Part shown: positions 1 to 8,497 of the stretch, piece after piece
Layout of the letters: every line of letters starts with the position of its first letter
Position numbering within the stretch: the first letter of the stretch is position 1
Origin: Dolosicoccus paucivorans
GTDB taxonomy: Bacteria; Bacillota; Bacilli; Lactobacillales; Aerococcaceae
Direction: 5' to 3'
Length of the DNA stretch: 64,000 nt
NCBI RefSeq assembly: GCF_900100125.1
Contig: NZ_FNEL01000003.1
Span: 1 to 64,000, forward strand
Made by a program: the position numbers and the translations under genes
The notes under the pieces: generated by a model
Database searches by the model: none
Told to the model about the DNA's origin: nothing
What the model saw: the letters and a program-made list of their open reading frames with translations, nothing else

Positions 1-204
1 CTTAGAGCCACACTTAGATTTGTTAGCTTTGTAGCCTTCATAATAGTCGATGATAGTTCCACCATCGTCTAAATAATGATAGACATTATAGATGGTTTGA
101 GCAGATCTTCTTAACTTTTTAGCGACTATGTAAGCTTTTTCGCCAATTTCGTAGTAGTTTTCTATCCAAGTCAGTTCTTTCGTGGTAAGATGTGTATAGG
201 CCAT
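1..204 (-). mobile_element. IS30-family transposase, N-terminal fragment (cut by window edge)
   Basis: The reading frame begins MAYTHLTTKELTWIENYY and continues without a stop to base 1, giving 68 residues. The opening and the following helix-turn-helix region (AKKLRRSAQTIYNVYHYL) match the N-terminal DNA-binding part of IS30-type transposases. The catalytic DDE domain would lie left of the window, so whether the element is intact is unknown. Just upstream is an inverted repeat (222-243), perhaps part of the element's terminal region. Confidence 0.8.
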
Positions 205-221
205 TTTGTGTCTACTCCCTT

Positions 222-243
222 ATTTATGATTGGACTCATAAAT
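222..243. repeat. Inverted repeat next to the transposase start
   Basis: ATTTATGA and TCATAAAT are separated by six bases. It lies 18 bases upstream of the transposase start codon. It may belong to the insertion-sequence end or act as its operator; the element boundary cannot be fixed without the other end. Confidence 0.45.
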
Positions 244-293
244 AGTGTAGCACAAATGGTCTTATTTGTTTTTTTCTAGCTTAATTTTACAAT

Positions 294-542
294 TCAGGTC
301 TTTAAAAGTGGTTTTTGATTCATCCAGTGATTGATCATTTGATAAAGAAAATAAACGCTTCCTAAAACAACTAAAAGATAATAGGTCTCCTTTAACCGGC
401 CAAACATTCCGCCAAAGGACAGTAAAATAATTATCCATCCACTCGTTAAAAAGGCACTTAAACGTAGTGGCAAGTGAAATGAAGTTTTATTCCAATAGAC
501 ACCGCCTAAAAAACTAAATAAAGCAAGAAAGTTAGTTAACAT
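294..542 (-). CDS. Small membrane protein of unknown function
   Basis: 82 residues, with hydrophobic stretches at about residues 2-18, 30-47 and 53-68, so a two- or three-span membrane protein. I do not recognise a named family. The gene starts one base after the stop of the upstream glycosyltransferase (544-1596), so the two are almost certainly co-transcribed. It may be an accessory to the polyprenyl-sugar transferase, but that rests on position only. Confidence 0.6.
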   Translation of the reverse strand: MLTNFLALFSFLGGVYWNKTSFHLPLRLSAFLTSGWIIILLSFGGMFGRLKETYYLLVVLGSVYFLYQMINHWMNQKPLLKT

Positions 543-543
543 C

Positions 544-1596
544 TTAATCCTCCTTTTTCGATTGGAAGATCAAATGCTTTTGAATTTGGTAACTTAATAA
601 AAACAATCCACTATCCACAATGACTTTAACCCAAGTGACATTAAAAGGTAAGTAACGATGGATTAAACTGACTAACCCGCCTGAAAGGATCAATTGAACA
701 AGGACTAAGCTATAATACTTTAATAAACTTTGCTGACTGGTGTCTTGAAAGACATAGTAACGGTTTAAACAATAATTACTAAAAGAAGAAATACCTCGAC
801 TTAATACCGTCGCTAACATAATGTTTTGCGTCGTATCTTGTTTAAAAAACTTCATTAATAAAAAGAACGATAAAATATCAATCAAAAAAGACCCGATAGC
901 CGAACTTAAGTACTTAATAAATACCCCGTAAATGGCAACTGAGTCGTGAATCACTCTAAAATGAGTTCCTTCATTGTCGTTGTGATAAATCGTTTCAATC
1001 GGTACTTGAATTAACGAAACACCTAACTTTTTGGCATCCAGTAACATATTCAATTCATACTCAAATCGATCTCCTTGTGTTTTGAGTAATTCCTTTAACA
1101 TCGAGCGTGGGATCACTCGTAGACCCGTTTGCGTATCTTGAAGGTTGATGCCGGTTAATAAATGAAGAATACGTCGTGTTAAAATGTTACCAAAACGGCT
1201 TTTAAAAGGAACGTCATTGGTAAAATGGCGTACCCCTAATACAAGTGAATGAGGGTGATTTAAAAAGGTCTCCCCTACTTTGACCATATCTTCATATCGA
1301 TGTTGTCCATCTGAATCAATCGTAATGACGCCTTGGATGAAAGGTAAATGATCTAAAATATAAGTAAAGGCTGTTTTTAAAGCAGCTCCTTTTCCTAGAT
1401 TCATTTCATGGGTTAATAAATGAACGCCGTAGGTGTCTTTTGCTGTTTGGAAATAATGATCAAAAGACTTAGCGCTTCCGTCATTGACGACAATAATAGT
1501 CGTTGGCGTACTTTCTTTTTGTCTAATTCGTTGCAGTAGCGTTAATAGCCGTTCATCCGGCTCTAACGATGGAATTAAAATTGCTAAATGCTTCAT
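544..1596 (-). CDS. Bifunctional GT2 glycosyltransferase / GtrA-like membrane protein
   Basis: Residues about 4-215 form a family 2 glycosyltransferase of the polyprenyl-phosphate mannose/glucose synthase type: an opening nucleotide-binding strand (LAILIPSLEPDERL), the VVNDGS motif, and a DXD-type metal motif in TIDSDGQH. Residues about 225-345 carry four hydrophobic helices typical of GtrA. Such fusions charge a lipid carrier with a sugar and move it across the membrane for wall-polymer or glycoprotein decoration. The acceptor polymer cannot be told from this locus. Confidence 0.85.
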   Translation of the reverse strand: MKHLAILIPSLEPDERLLTLLQRIRQKESTPTTIIVVNDGSAKSFDHYFQTAKDTYGVHLLTHEMNLGKGAALKTAFTYILDHLPFIQGVITIDSDGQHRYEDMVKVGETFLNHPHSLVLGVRHFTNDVPFKSRFGNILTRRILHLLTGINLQDTQTGLRVIPRSMLKELLKTQGDRFEYELNMLLDAKKLGVSLIQVPIETIYHNDNEGTHFRVIHDSVAIYGVFIKYLSSAIGSFLIDILSFFLLMKFFKQDTTQNIMLATVLSRGISSFSNYCLNRYYVFQDTSQQSLLKYYSLVLVQLILSGGLVSLIHRYLPFNVTWVKVIVDSGLFLLSYQIQKHLIFQSKKED

Positions 1597-1683
1597 AAAC
1601 TCCTCCCATTATAGGATATTCATATATTTTATATTGTACCATACCCCTTTGGAATCGCGTATCCTAATAAATTTGTCGCTTTG

Positions 1684-1692
1684 TGATATACT
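1684..1692 (+). promoter_or_regulatory. Extended -10 promoter for degV
   Basis: TGATATACT (TGn followed by the hexamer TATACT at 1687-1692) lies about 40 bases upstream of the degV start. No convincing -35 hexamer is present at normal spacing, which fits an extended -10 promoter. Confidence 0.5.
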
Positions 1693-1733
1693 AGATGTGT
1701 TAAAAAATTATGAATAAAGGAAGTGACCAACGG

Positions 1734-2609
1734 ATGAAAACAGCTTTTATTATTGATAGTACGGCTGGATTAACGGATCCTACTTTATTAAATCACCCGG
1801 ATGTTTACATTGTTAATTTATCAATTCACTTTGAAGATGGACAAACCTTTTTAGATACAAGTGACCCTGAAACACTCACTCAACTGTATGAAGCGATGGA
1901 ACAACAAAAGACCATCCCAACAACAAGCCAACCTGCTTTAGGGGATTATTATGAATTAGTGGAATCGATCATTGAAAAAGGTTATGAATCAATTATTGCC
2001 ATTCATCTTTCAAGTCCGTTAAGTGGAACCTATCAGTCCGCGCGAATGATTTTAGAAGAATACAGCGATCAAGTTAACACTGCTTGCATCGACTCTAAAG
2101 GTGCGTCAGTTGTTATGATGAACTTATTAGAAAGCGGTCTTTATTTAGTTGAACGAGGCGGCTCCTTCGAAAAGATTGTCCAAACTTTAGAAGATCTTGT
2201 CGCTAATAGTTATATTTATATTTTAGTTGGCGGATTAGATCATTTAGTTAAAGGGGGCCGTTTAAGTCACGGATCGGCTTTATTAGGTAATTTACTGCGC
2301 ATCAATCCAATACTTAAAGTGTTAGATGATGGAACGGTTGAAGTCGTAGAAAAAGTCCGTACTCGTAAAAGAGCTCACCAACGTTATGTTGAACTCGTTA
2401 AAGAATACATTAAAGACCACCCAGGACCTGTTCGTGTCTTTTTAGCTCATACTCAAAATGAAAAAGAAATGAAGGAAGTAAAAGAACTGATCGAATCAGC
2501 CATTCCTTCAGTCAAAGTTCAAATGGAAAACTTAACACCCGTCATTGGTGTTCACTTAGGAACGGGATGTTTAGGATTAGGACTAACTCCTGATATTTTC
2601 TCACATTAA
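1734..2609 (+). CDS. DegV family fatty-acid-binding protein
   Basis: 291 residues. It opens with TAFIIDSTAGL, the DegV signature, and contains a SSPLSGTYQSA fatty-acid head-group motif, GGLDHLVKGGRLS, and a C-terminal VIGVHLGTG stretch. DegV (FakB-like) proteins bind fatty acids and present them to the kinase FakA for phosphorylation; no FakA is nearby. An in-frame ATG at 1710 exists, but AAAGGAAGTG sits the right distance before the ATG at 1734, so that start is used. Confidence 0.9.
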   Translation: MKTAFIIDSTAGLTDPTLLNHPDVYIVNLSIHFEDGQTFLDTSDPETLTQLYEAMEQQKTIPTTSQPALGDYYELVESIIEKGYESIIAIHLSSPLSGTYQSARMILEEYSDQVNTACIDSKGASVVMMNLLESGLYLVERGGSFEKIVQTLEDLVANSYIYILVGGLDHLVKGGRLSHGSALLGNLLRINPILKVLDDGTVEVVEKVRTRKRAHQRYVELVKEYIKDHPGPVRVFLAHTQNEKEMKEVKELIESAIPSVKVQMENLTPVIGVHLGTGCLGLGLTPDIFSH

Positions 2610-2627
2610 TTGAAAGAAGGTTTGTAA

Positions 2628-3370
2628 ATGACGCCCATTCCGCGTTTACTGGTTCAACGATTCACCTTTCAACCGTCGCTTGGAACCAACACCATAGTGT
2701 ATATAGCCCTCATTTTTATGACCAAAACTTTATTGAATTTAAAGTGTTACCCTTTTTTGAAGAATTTATTGAAATTGAATCCTACCAAAAACGAACCACT
2801 AAAAGTGATGCGCTAGTCTTTAAATTTCCTAGAAATAGACACCCGCGTCCAAGCGTGAATACTTACTTAAACCGCCATGGCTACGATCAATTAACACTAA
2901 ATGTCTATATAAAAGAAAATAACTTTAACCCCCACTCTACTTTGCCAAAGGAATATGTGCTTGAAGTAATTACTGCTAACAACTTAAAAGAGTATTTAGC
3001 TTACCAGTATCAACAAGACCTTCCTTTAGGCGAAGCTTTTGCTAAAAGTAATCAAGCTATGTTAGAAGAGTTATTTAAAAACAACGAGTTCTTTGGCTAC
3101 TTTATTCAATATAAGGATCAAATCGTCGCTCACGCTCAATTTTTACACCACTTAGATAAAGTTGAACTTTATTATATTGAAGTCGAACCCTCCCACCGCC
3201 AAAAAGGATTAGCAGCCTATTTACAAAATCTAGCTAAAAAAGAGTTTCCAGAACTCCCTCTTTTTGCGGTAGCCGACGCTCAAGATGTAGCAGCGAACTC
3301 AATGTATCAATCTTTAGGTTATACATTAAGTTATTGGTTCTTACAATTTCAAAAAGTGCTCATTAAATAA
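2628..3370 (+). pseudogene. GNAT-family N-acetyltransferase, frame-broken near the 5' end
   Basis: A good ribosome-binding site (GAAAGAAGG, 2612-2620) precedes ATG 2628, but that frame stops at 2816. The family-like sequence (AWNQHHSVYSPHFYDQNF, then the acetyltransferase core IEVEPSHRQKGLAAYL with the acetyl-CoA loop) runs in another frame from about 2642 to 3370, and this frame has no usable start before an internal ATG at 2744. The total length is one base short of a whole number of codons, so one missing base near 2660-2690 would join the halves into about 247 residues. It follows degV closely and shares its terminator. Confidence 0.7.
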
Positions 3371-3377
3371 AAAATAT

Positions 3378-3411
3378 AAATCGACCTCAGTCTATTCACT
3401 AAGGTCGATTT
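3378..3411. terminator. Bidirectional terminator between the GNAT and Nudix genes
   Basis: AAATCGACCT pairs with AGGTCGATTT across a 14-base loop and is followed by a T-run on the plus strand. The Nudix gene's stop codon lies inside the loop. Confidence 0.8.
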
Positions 3412-4019
3412 TTTTGCTTAGAATCTTTAAGAAGAGAAATAAATTGATCAGTTAGTCGCGCAGTTAACCCCCATAGGGACTCTTTTGTAGAATAGATGGG
3501 TACTTTGGTATTAAACCCTTTTAACTGCTGGCTACTAGATAAACCAATCGTTTGGAAAGGAAAGTTTGTGTTAACTCTAGGAGTGTATTGAATCGAGTGG
3601 TAGATGGGAGGTTGGTTCATTAGAACGTTAATTGGTATCGTAAAGACTCGCTCGACTTCTTTCGTATTGAGCGGTAAATCTTTTAAATGAGTAAGGGTTA
3701 ATCGACCTACAAAGCAATAGATGATCCGTTCTTGATCAATAATTGGATCAAGTTGGCCGATCACTTCAATCTCATTTTCTTTTATCCCTAACTCTTCTAC
3801 CGTTTCTCTTATGGCTGCTTTTTTAGCAGTTTCCCCAGCTTCAACCCCTCCACCTGGAAAAGAGGTTTGTCCAGGGCTAGAGATATGTTGACTTCTAACT
3901 TCATAAACGATTTGCCACTGGTTATTTAACCAAATGAGTGGCAATAAGACCGCATACACTTTCCGATTTCGTTCAATGGAAACTTGATGGTTTTTTATAA
4001 TTTGTATAATATCTTCCAC
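3399..4019 (-). CDS. Nudix hydrolase, CoA pyrophosphatase type
   Basis: 206 residues. The Nudix box (GGVEAGETAKKAAIRETVEE) is complete, and the preceding RSQHISSPGQTSFPGG matches the motif characteristic of CoA diphosphatases (NudL/Pcd1 type), which cut CoA to 4'-phosphopantetheine and 3',5'-ADP. The start is a GTG with a GAGGTG ribosome-binding site. It lies 10 bases downstream of rtcB on the same strand, so the two are likely co-transcribed. Substrate is inferred from the motif. Confidence 0.85.
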   Translation of the reverse strand: MEDIIQIIKNHQVSIERNRKVYAVLLPLIWLNNQWQIVYEVRSQHISSPGQTSFPGGGVEAGETAKKAAIRETVEELGIKENEIEVIGQLDPIIDQERIIYCFVGRLTLTHLKDLPLNTKEVERVFTIPINVLMNQPPIYHSIQYTPRVNTNFPFQTIGLSSSQQLKGFNTKVPIYSTKESLWGLTARLTDQFISLLKDSKQKNRP

Positions 4020-4029
4020 AGGACACCTC

Positions 4030-5169
4030 TTATCCTTTAAAGTTATAAATAGGCGTTAGATGATGTAACACTTCAACTGTTGGGTCAATCTCATCTAAGA
4101 TCCATTCTTTAGGTTTATAAGCCAACGGTGCTTCATCAATCGTCCGGCGATTAACACTCGTTGAATAAATTCCTTTCATCATTTGCTGGAATTCGTTAAT
4201 CTTTAACTGTTTGCGCGCTTGAGTACGACTCATCAATCGCCCGGCACCATGGGGCGCAGAATAGTTCCAATCTTTATTTCCTAATCCTCTAGCAATTAAC
4301 GAACCATCTTTCATGTTGAGTGGAATTAACAAGCGTTCGCCTTCGTGAGCTGAGGTGGCTCCTTTTCGAATAATCCCTTCTTTTGGATCAACGAAGTTAT
4401 GAATTGAATCAAATTGATCCACCGCTTGCCAGCCCATTTGTTCTAAAATCGTCTCAATCATAGCTTTCCGGTTTAAATGTGCAAAAGTTTGCGCCACCGT
4501 TACGTCGTTTAAATAATTGTCTAACGGATCATCGGTTAAGTAGTCTAAATCACTCCGACGAGTGTTAGTCATTTGGTGGGCAATTTGTTGATGGTATTCA
4601 GCTACTTGAACCCCTAAGTTTCTTGAACCTGAATGAATTGTTAACCAGTAACTTCCGTCATTGGACCGGCTTAATTCGATAAAATGGTTCCCTCCACCTA
4701 ATGTGCCAAGGGAGCGAACTAGACGGTCATATAAATCTTTATTCATAGGAATGGTTAATCGGTCCAACGCCTCTTTAATTTCTTGAGGGTATCTAACTTG
4801 GCGTTGGGATTTATGAACTTTAAATCCTGTTGGGATCTGTTGTTTAATCGCTCGGTTTAATTGAGGCATGGTGTTAGGGTTAAGAGAGTCGATTTGAACA
4901 GAATACATCCCGCACCCAATATCGACGCCTACGACATTAGGACAAACGCGCCAATCAGCTTGGTCTTTAGGCAGTTGGATGGTGGTTCCAATCGTTGAAC
5001 CTTTTCCAACGTGACAATCAGGCATAATCCGAATGTGAGTATCTTCGGCCATCGGATGATCCGTCATCGCTTCAATTTGGTTTAATACGCCTTCATCCGC
5101 TTTGGGGGCAAATACTTTTGCTTTAGCGTACTCACCTTGGACAATTAATGGATTCGTTTGATTACTCAT
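4030..5169 (-). CDS. rtcB: RtcB-family RNA ligase
   Basis: 379 residues, slightly shorter than E. coli RtcB. Diagnostic motifs appear in order: DCHVGKGSTIGTT, GVDIGCGM (metal-binding Cys), GGGNHFIEL, HSGSRNLG, and PHGAGRLMSR, which holds the histidine that takes GMP, followed by TIDEAPLAYK. RtcB joins RNA 2',3'-cyclic phosphate or 3'-phosphate ends to 5'-OH ends using GTP and Mn2+. No archease, RtcA, RtcR or PrfH gene is adjacent. AAGGAGG lies 8 bases before the ATG. Confidence 0.92.
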   Translation of the reverse strand: MSNQTNPLIVQGEYAKAKVFAPKADEGVLNQIEAMTDHPMAEDTHIRIMPDCHVGKGSTIGTTIQLPKDQADWRVCPNVVGVDIGCGMYSVQIDSLNPNTMPQLNRAIKQQIPTGFKVHKSQRQVRYPQEIKEALDRLTIPMNKDLYDRLVRSLGTLGGGNHFIELSRSNDGSYWLTIHSGSRNLGVQVAEYHQQIAHQMTNTRRSDLDYLTDDPLDNYLNDVTVAQTFAHLNRKAMIETILEQMGWQAVDQFDSIHNFVDPKEGIIRKGATSAHEGERLLIPLNMKDGSLIARGLGNKDWNYSAPHGAGRLMSRTQARKQLKINEFQQMMKGIYSTSVNRRTIDEAPLAYKPKEWILDEIDPTVEVLHHLTPIYNFKG

Positions 5170-5226
5170 AAGATGACCTCCTTACCTTTAGTATAGCATA
5201 CTCTTTAATGAGCTATTTTAGCGCAA

Positions 5227-5258
5227 AATAAAAGAACATATCGCTATGTTCTTTTATT
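5227..5258 (-). terminator. Terminator downstream of the amino-acid symporter
   Basis: A perfect 14-bp stem (AATAAAAGAACATA with TATGTTCTTTTATT) closes a 4-base loop just beyond the symporter stop codon. It separates that operon from rtcB. Confidence 0.8.
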
Positions 5259-5264
5259 AGTTGA

Positions 5265-6545
5265 TTAAGTTGTTGCTTTATAATATTGTTTTTCATCAAA
5301 GGAGCCATCTTTAGCTTGTTTAGCCATAATAAGCGTACACACTGCGTCTCCTGTAATGTTGACAGCGGTTCTTGTCATATCTAAAATGCGGTCAATCCCC
5401 ATAATCATGGCAATAGCTTCAACAGGTAAGCCAACGGAAGCAAAGACCATCGTTAGGGTGACAAGTCCTACTGAAGGAATTCCAGCGGTACCAACGGAGG
5501 CTAAAGTTGCAGTAGCAATAACAATTAAATAATCGCGTGGGGTTAAGGTAATCCCATAAGCATTCGCTGCAAAAACAATAGCCACTCCTTGCATAATCGC
5601 GGTACCGTCCATATTAACTGTCGCTCCTAGAGGAATCGTAAACGAAGAAATACGACGACTAACTCCCATATTTTCTAGCGTTTGAATGTTCACCGGTACG
5701 GTTGCGTTAGAACTTGATGTTGAAAAGGCAAAGGTCATGACCGGGATGAATTTCTTAATGAAAATAAATGGGTTGACCCGAGCTAGTATCACAAGTAAAA
5801 CAATATAAACGCCGAATTGTTGGACGAATAAACTTAAGAATACGACCATCATGTATTTCAACATAGATAAAATCGCTCCAAACCCTAACGTTGAGAAGGT
5901 ACGAGCAATTAAACTAAATACACCAATCGGTGCAAGAGTCATGACTAAGTTCGTCATATCCATCATCATGTCGTTTAGCTCTTCGAATAAGTTAGCAATT
6001 TGTCGGCCTCGGTCCGCCATATTCGCTAAAACAATCCCAACGACGATCGCAAAAACGATAATTTTTAACATATCCCCTTCAGCTAACGCTTGAATTGGGT
6101 TTTTAGGAATCATTTCGATAATTGTATTCGTAAAGCTTAAATCTTGATCAGCGACGGCTAATTCAGCTGCTTGGGCAGGATCAAGAGCTAAATTCATTCC
6201 TAAACCAGGTTTAAAAATAACTCCTAAACCTAAAGCAATCGCAATCGCTAAACTCGTTGTAAATAAATAAAAGGCTAGTGTTTTAACTCCAATGCTTCCA
6301 AGCTTTTTAGTGTCTCCCATACTCATTGTTCCTGTGACTAAAGAACAAAAAACTAAGGGAACAACAAGCATTTGCATCGCAACAATAAAACCTTGTCCAA
6401 AAATTTTAAACACGCCATCAACAATAAATGTTTGAACGCCACTTACATTAATAAAAAATTGGTTAATTAAAATACCTGTTAATAAACCACCTAATAGAGC
6501 AATAAAGATCTTCGTTGTAAGGGACTTAACTTTTAATGATTTCAT
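5265..6545 (-). CDS. Dicarboxylate/amino acid:cation symporter (DAACS, SLC1 family)
   Basis: 426 residues with about eight membrane segments and two re-entrant hairpins. The serine-rich tip STSSSNATVPVNI, the NMDGT cation motif and the C-terminal DMTRTAVNITGD are all present. The aspartate, arginine and asparagine of the last motif align with residues that bind acidic amino acids in GltPh, so aspartate/glutamate uptake driven by Na+ or H+ is likely. The ATG overlaps the stop of the upstream RmlD-like gene by four bases, which indicates translational coupling. Confidence 0.9.
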   Translation of the reverse strand: MKSLKVKSLTTKIFIALLGGLLTGILINQFFINVSGVQTFIVDGVFKIFGQGFIVAMQMLVVPLVFCSLVTGTMSMGDTKKLGSIGVKTLAFYLFTTSLAIAIALGLGVIFKPGLGMNLALDPAQAAELAVADQDLSFTNTIIEMIPKNPIQALAEGDMLKIIVFAIVVGIVLANMADRGRQIANLFEELNDMMMDMTNLVMTLAPIGVFSLIARTFSTLGFGAILSMLKYMMVVFLSLFVQQFGVYIVLLVILARVNPFIFIKKFIPVMTFAFSTSSSNATVPVNIQTLENMGVSRRISSFTIPLGATVNMDGTAIMQGVAIVFAANAYGITLTPRDYLIVIATATLASVGTAGIPSVGLVTLTMVFASVGLPVEAIAMIMGIDRILDMTRTAVNITGDAVCTLIMAKQAKDGSFDEKQYYKATT

Positions 6546-7408
6546 TTAGCCTCTCCTTTCAATGGGTACCCATGCTCTCTTAAATAATCTTTGAGTGCTG
6601 TCTTCCAAGCAGGGAATTTATACAACTTAGATAAATGAAGCATATAGTTATCTAACGCTGTATATTGAGGTCTAAAGTTAGTTGAAGAAATCGTTTCATC
6701 TTCAATGACTTCTCCTTGTAACCCTGTTAAGTTCAAGACTTCCTTTGCAAATTCAGCATAGGTCGCTACCCCTTCACACGTTGCATGGTAAGTACCAAAT
6801 TCATAAGAACGCATTAAGTAAATAATAAATTTAGCCAACTCATAAACAGATGTTGGTGAGCCGTAGTAATTTTTAGCTACATAAATCGGTTCATTATTTT
6901 GAGCTGATTCAATAATGCGTTCAACACGACGGTTAACCGGAGAGTATAAATAACTCATGCGAATAATAAAATAACGCGAGTTAAATTGGCGAACTAATTG
7001 TTCTCCAAATAATTTAGACTGACCATAGACGGTTTGCGGTTCGGGTTCCACATACTCACGGTAAGGTTCATCACTTCCACCGTCAAACACTTCATCGGTT
7101 GATAGATGAATCAATTTAGCATCGACATGACTGGCAGCAATCGCCATATTCCGAGCGCCCAGTCCGTTGACCGCGTACGCTTTATCTGGGTTTTCTTCAC
7201 ATTCTACTGGGTTTGTATAACCAGAACAGTTAATAATCACATTCGGACGAATTCGTGAAGCAAATAAAACGGTCTCTTCTGCATTCGTTACATCAACCGT
7301 ATCGATGTCTGTTAAAATAATGGTTTCGGCTAAAGGGTTTAAGTATTCAGATAGGGCTTGACCCACTCGGCCGTTGGAGCCGCTAATCCATACTCTCACA
7401 TTATTCAT
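6542..7408 (-). CDS. RmlD-like NAD(P)-dependent sugar reductase (SDR family)
   Basis: 288 residues. The N-terminal Rossmann motif GSNGRVG, the LSTDEVFDG stretch and the catalytic YGQSK (YxxxK) place it with dTDP-4-dehydrorhamnose reductases. No rmlA, rmlB or rmlC is nearby, so rhamnose synthesis cannot be assumed; a stand-alone SDR with another sugar substrate is possible. It is the first gene of a two-gene operon with an amino-acid symporter, an unexplained pairing. GAGGTG precedes the ATG. Confidence 0.8.
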   Translation of the reverse strand: MNNVRVWISGSNGRVGQALSEYLNPLAETIILTDIDTVDVTNAEETVLFASRIRPNVIINCSGYTNPVECEENPDKAYAVNGLGARNMAIAASHVDAKLIHLSTDEVFDGGSDEPYREYVEPEPQTVYGQSKLFGEQLVRQFNSRYFIIRMSYLYSPVNRRVERIIESAQNNEPIYVAKNYYGSPTSVYELAKFIIYLMRSYEFGTYHATCEGVATYAEFAKEVLNLTGLQGEVIEDETISSTNFRPQYTALDNYMLHLSKLYKFPAWKTALKDYLREHGYPLKGEAK

Positions 7409-7557
7409 AGTTCACACCTCACAATTTATAGTTTCTTTATATTATCATCGTTTATTATGTTTTTCAAATAGTATTACATTAAAATCTGATGAATTGGTGA
7501 TTCTTATTATAAATCATCTCTAATGAACAATCCATTATTTTTTTCCTTCTAAACACA

Positions 7558-7566
7558 TGATATAAT
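7558..7566 (+). promoter_or_regulatory. Extended -10 promoter for the DUF4430 lipoprotein
   Basis: TGATATAAT (TGn plus a consensus TATAAT at 7561-7566) lies 38 bases before the start codon of the lipoprotein gene. Confidence 0.6.
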
Positions 7567-7604
7567 GAGTTTAAAATCTATTACACCATTATCGGAGGTT
7601 ATCT

Positions 7605-8000
7605 ATGTTTAAAAAACTTTCTCTACTTATGGCAAGTGTATTTCTTGTCGGATGTGCTACGACAAATGCTCCTTCCACTACTCAATCTCATGAAGAAACA
7701 AGCATTGAAAAAGCGCAAACTATTGATGTCATCATCCAATTAAAAATTAAAGATGCACCGGATCAACAAAAAGAAGTCCGTGTAGAAGAAGGCGCCACAG
7801 CCCTTGATGCGCTAAAAAAAGCTTATGAAGTTAAAGAATCCGATGGATTTGTTACAGAAATTGACGGATATTCAAACGATGAAACCACTCAAACTTACTG
7901 GATGTACGAAGTAAACGGTACGATGGCTGAAGTAGGAGCTAATGATTATCTTTTAAATAATCACGATACAATGACATGGACGCTAGAACCGATTCAATAA
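7605..8000 (+). CDS. DUF4430-domain lipoprotein
   Basis: 131 residues. The signal peptide ends in a lipobox (LVGC, Cys at residue 17), so the mature protein is anchored to the outer membrane face. After a short Thr/Ser linker, residues about 42-130 form a DUF4430 domain, a fold also found at the C terminus of transcobalamin-like proteins, with the typical YWMYEVNG motif. The next gene, an ECF S component, starts inside its 3' end. Together they suggest capture and import of one vitamin or cofactor; cobalamin-like ligands are a guess. Confidence 0.8.
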   Translation: MFKKLSLLMASVFLVGCATTNAPSTTQSHEETSIEKAQTIDVIIQLKIKDAPDQQKEVRVEEGATALDALKKAYEVKESDGFVTEIDGYSNDETTQTYWMYEVNGTMAEVGANDYLLNNHDTMTWTLEPIQ

Positions 8001-8497
8001 AGTGGTCTGCTAGACGCATCGCCTTATTAGGGTTACTCAGTGCAGTAAGCTATGTCGGACGCTTGGTTTTTTCCTTTATTCCAAATGTCCAACCAATGAG
8101 TGTCATCCTCCTTCTTATTAGTCACTACTTAGGGATAATTGATGGAATCATTGTGGCTAGTTTGTCCGTTGTACTTTCTAATCTTTTTTTAGGATTTGGT
8201 CCGTGGACGATTTATCAAATCCTTTCCTATGGGCTCGTACTTTTAATGATCACTCCTCTATTTAAACGGCGCTCATCTAGATGGTACCGAGCTTTTTTAG
8301 CAGGCCTTTTAGGGTTACTATATGGATTGATTATTTCTTTATTATTCGTCTATAGTTACCGAGTGAATCATTTTTGGGCTTATTATTTAAGAGGAATTCC
8401 TTTTGATTTAAATCATTGTCTTGGAAATATCGTCTTTTATTTATTATTAGACCCAATTGTTAAAAAACGATTGCCTTTTTTAATTAATAACAACTAA
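7976..8497 (+). CDS. ECF transporter S component (substrate-binding membrane subunit)
   Basis: 173 residues with about five or six hydrophobic helices. The motif NVQPMSVILLLI and a glycine-rich helix resemble the vitamin S components of energy-coupling-factor transporters. The general EcfA/A'/T module is not in the window. The only plausible start, ATG 7976, overlaps the upstream lipoprotein gene by 25 bases and lacks its own ribosome-binding site, implying translational coupling. Substrate is unassigned; a cobalamin-type system is suggested only by the DUF4430 partner. Confidence 0.75.
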   Translation: MDARTDSIKWSARRIALLGLLSAVSYVGRLVFSFIPNVQPMSVILLLISHYLGIIDGIIVASLSVVLSNLFLGFGPWTIYQILSYGLVLLMITPLFKRRSSRWYRAFLAGLLGLLYGLIISLLFVYSYRVNHFWAYYLRGIPFDLNHCLGNIVFYLLLDPIVKKRLPFLINNN

